From Bacteroidota bacterium (GTDB lineage Bacteria > Bacteroidota > Bacteroidia > Chitinophagales > Chitinophagaceae), in contig CANGUS010000046.1 in NCBI GenBank assembly GCA_947457085.1, positions 1-10,059 of the forward strand: a stretch of 10,059 nucleotides of DNA, given 5' to 3'. The position numbers and the translations under genes are program-made. The notes below the pieces were generated by a model. The model searched no databases. It saw only the letters and a list, made by a program, of their open reading frames with translations, and was not told the origin of the DNA. How positions within the stretch are numbered: the first letter of the stretch is position 1; each line of letters starts with the position of its first letter. Positions 7,770-10,059 of the stretch are shown here, piece after piece.

Positions 7770-8006
7770 ATGTGGATAGAAGAGAATAATCAGTTAAAAA
7801 GAAGTTTTCAATTTGCCGATTTTGTAGAGGCCTTTGCTTTTATGACTCAAGTTGCCTTTGCTGCCGAAAAATCAGGACATCATCCCAATTGGAGCAATGT
7901 ATACAATCAAGTAGATATTGTCCTTTTCACACACGATGCCAATAATACCGTGACAGAAAAAGACAGAAAATTGGCTGGAATTATTGATGCTATTTATGCT
8001 AAATGA
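7770..8006 (+). CDS. phhB: Pterin-4a-carbinolamine dehydratase (4a-hydroxytetrahydrobiopterin dehydratase)
   Basis: Cytosolic enzyme that dehydrates 4a-hydroxytetrahydropterin to quinonoid dihydropterin, recycling the cofactor of aromatic amino acid hydroxylases; in many bacteria its true role is less certain. From the ATG at 7770 the protein has 78 residues. Hallmarks are FADFVEAFAFM, the catalytic pair in EKSGHHPNW (H37, H38), the strand VYNQVDIVLFTHD with H55, and the end TEKDRKLAGIIDAIYAK. The ATG is chosen because it is the only one in frame and is preceded by A-rich sequence. Homology extends about 18 residues upstream, and most family members run to about 95-110 residues, so this start may give a shortened protein. 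No promoter or hydroxylase gene is visible nearby. It converges with the minus-strand receptor across a 57-nt gap (8007-8063) in which I see no clear terminator. Confidence 0.87.
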   Translation: MWIEENNQLKRSFQFADFVEAFAFMTQVAFAAEKSGHHPNWSNVYNQVDIVLFTHDANNTVTEKDRKLAGIIDAIYAK

Positions 8007-8063
8007 ATTTCAGCTAAATAGATCAATCGATCATTCTCCAAATGAAAAGATATGCAAGGCAGC

Positions 8064-10058
8064 CTACAAATTATTGTCGATGGCTTCTTGTGTTCTATCA
8101 ATACCCAAACTCATAAACATACCGATAAATACAAATTGACGTGCAGTGGGTGTGATTTCTCTTCGGAACAAATTGCCATTGTTGTTTAAATCTCTAGCGG
8201 CATAATTATATCCATACACTTGTTTAAATCCAAATGGATTATTCACGCTGAGCACAAAAACAGTGAATGCTTTTCGAATGGTTTTAATATAGTTTGCTGA
8301 AAGACTTACGTTATGATAGGCCATCGTTTTGTCTTGCATAAAATTAGACACATTGGTTTCATTTCTATTAATATACGGTCGGCCAGATGAGTAGGTATAG
8401 GTCCCATTGATGCCAAACATATATTTTGTCCAGAATTTTTTTACTACCAAAGAGCCCACATGATTGGCTACAAAATCGGGTTGCACCATTTTGGTATAAT
8501 TGATGAAATCTCTTTTCGAATCGATATATGAATACGATATCCAGAAATCTAGGCCTTTGATTGATTTTTTATCTCGATAAAACAATTCAATTCCTTTCGC
8601 ATAGCCTTTTCCATTGTTATTGATTGATGGAATGGTTTTCAACAATTGATGATAATTTTTCTAGTAGGCTTCTTATCTAATAATTCTGTCCTTGGGTTGA
8701 TATTGATAATTTAAAATATAATGATCTGCTCGTTGATAATCCAATTGATTGCTTTGATATAAATACTGTTGTTCGGGTTTTTGATAAAACATGCCATATG
8801 CGAAAGAAAGCTGACCGGCTCTTTTTAGTTTATAAGCAACCGATGCTCTTGGGGCAATATTCGATTGCTGAATGATGGAAGAATGCTCCGCACGGATGCC
8901 AATTTTTCCTGCTAAATCATTGGTGATATAAATATCGCTTTCTGCAAAAATGGCTTTGTAATGTTCTTGTGTAGAAATGGTGTTGGGCACATTTTGGCTA
9001 GCAAATAAAAAGGCATCTTGGTTATAAATATACTCTCCACCAAAACGAATGGAGTTTAAATTGTTTAAATTTTTCTCTAACACAATTTTTGATGTGGCTA
9101 AATAATTTTCATTTTCAATAAGTATATCTTTACTGTTGTAAAAATTACTGTCGGCTACAATTTGTTGCTGGGCATCCAATACTCGCGTAATAATATGGTC
9201 TTTATTTTTACTGAAAGCCATGCCAATATTCAATTTCCAGGTTTTGTTGAGATATTCTTTGTAAGATATATTGGCGTACGCATTTTTATTTTTCACTCCA
9301 AATTCATCTTGGTATTCTTTGTTGAGGTCTTCATAATCCAAACTGCTGATATTTACTCTGTTGATGTTGATGTCGGTTTGGTTATAATATCCATAAAATT
9401 TAAAGATCCCTGTCTTGGAAGTTTTACATCTAAAATTGGCATCTATTTGATGCGACAAAGGAGCTTGTTGGTAAGTGATATTTTGTTTGATGATTTTAAA
9501 ATATGGAGATAGGTTTACATAGTTGTATCCGATGCCATAGGAACTTTTTTTGTTTTTGGCTAATTGTTGAACGCTGGCTCCAATGCCTATGCTGGATGCA
9601 TTGATGTTGGCAGAAGAACGTTCGGGTAAATCTATGGTTTCCAATATCACTGCAGATGACAATGCCTGGCCATACAAAGCCGAATAACCACCAGCACTAA
9701 AAACAGTCCCTTTAAAAATAAATGGATTGAATCGACCACGAGCGCCTAGGTCAGGAACGGAGGCTGTAAATGCATTTTTCACCCAAGTACCATCAATAAA
9801 TGTTTGCGTTTCGCTGCCTGTGCCTCCTCTTACAAATAAGCCTTCTCGGTCATTGGTTTGTTGAGTTCCCGGCAAGGTTTTTAACGCGCCATAACTATCT
9901 CCATTGCTTCCAGCTGTGGTTACGATATCCAATGCTTTCAATTGAGTACCTTTTTTTTCATCACTGGCTTCAAAAGCTCCGGCAGAGATCACAACGGCTT
10001 TTAAATCATTTATTTTTTCTTTCAATAAAAAGTTTTGATTGATGAGCTTGCCTGATAT
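8064..10058 (-). pseudogene. TonB-dependent receptor, 5'-partial at right edge, with two in-frame stops
   Basis: A second outer-membrane TonB-dependent receptor, different in sequence from the one at the left edge. The minus-strand frame is open from the right edge (10058) to TAG at 8064-8066, except for TAA at 8673-8675 and TAG at 8661-8663. The plug domain is clear (KALDIVTTAGSNGDSYGALK, TLPGTQQTNDREGLFVRGG, TFIDGTWVKN, GGYSALYGQALSSAVI), and barrel strands continue on both sides of the stops. Across the break the reading is DRII-R-stop-EAY-stop-KNYHQLL, where relatives have R-hydrophobic-EAYYKNY. Single base changes (TTA to TAA, TAT or TAC to TAG) explain both, with no shift of frame. The last strand (RQFVFIGMFMSLGI) is followed by a short extra tail. 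The visible part is about 664 codons; the signal peptide and most of any carboxypeptidase-like domain are outside. No lipoprotein partner is visible. Substrate unknown; real decay or consensus errors are both possible. Confidence 0.87.
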
Positions 10059-10059
10059 T

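Noticed and set aside
8007..8063. Bidirectional terminator in the convergent gap
   Set aside because: Only a short GATC-AATC-GATC dyad is present, with no T tract.
8646..8672. Frameshift separating the two parts of the minus-strand receptor
   Set aside because: Homology-like sequence (EAY, KNYHQLL) continues in the same frame on both sides of both stops.
1401..8675. Reassigned stop codons (alternative genetic code)
   Set aside because: Complete genes here end normally at TAA and TGA, and the second receptor ends at TAG; the residues expected at the three internal stops are not one amino acid.
9162..10042. Plus-strand ORFs within the second receptor
   Set aside because: Antisense shadows of the receptor plug and barrel; composition and motifs do not suggest proteins.

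Overview
The window looks like a chromosomal segment from a member of the Bacteroidota, probably of the Chitinophagales/Sphingobacteriales kind. The evidence is AT-rich sequence, two SusC-like TonB-dependent receptors, a DUF5689 surface lipoprotein, a protein with a type IX secretion (T9SS) C-terminal sorting domain, A-rich leaders without Shine-Dalgarno motifs, and a TTG/TAnnTTTG promoter before a tRNA. The rank below phylum is inference.

Left part (1-5940, + strand): the 3' part of an operon. A TonB-dependent receptor enters from the left edge and is interrupted by one in-frame TAA at 1401-1403. It is followed by a DUF5689 lipoprotein and a 612-residue secreted multidomain protein (N-terminal beta-sandwich, Big_5-like, choice-of-anchor J-like, T9SS sorting domain). 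Spacers are 39 and 25 nt, and a strong intrinsic terminator closes the unit at 5905-5935. The likely picture is an outer-membrane import/capture system with two surface-exposed partners. The substrate is unknown.

Middle part (5957-8006, + strand): a membrane-bound sensor histidine kinase with a GTG start 22 nt after the terminator and no adjacent response regulator. Then comes a tRNA-Leu(GAG) with its own promoter and terminator, followed by an array of about eight 42-bp tandem repeats (7336-7692). The array abuts a pterin-4a-carbinolamine dehydratase gene whose family-typical N-terminal helix is encoded in frame but lies upstream of the only usable ATG.

Right part (8064 to right edge, - strand): a second, unrelated TonB-dependent receptor, convergent with the dehydratase gene. 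It carries two in-frame stops (TAA and TAG) only three codons apart. Both receptors are otherwise continuous in a single frame, so the breaks look like point nonsense changes (real decay or consensus errors) and not frameshifts.

The most unusual features are the 42-bp minisatellite between the tRNA and the dehydratase gene, the apparently displaced start of that gene, and the clean nonsense breaks in both receptors. I found no CRISPR array, transposase, phage gene or clear novel defence system.
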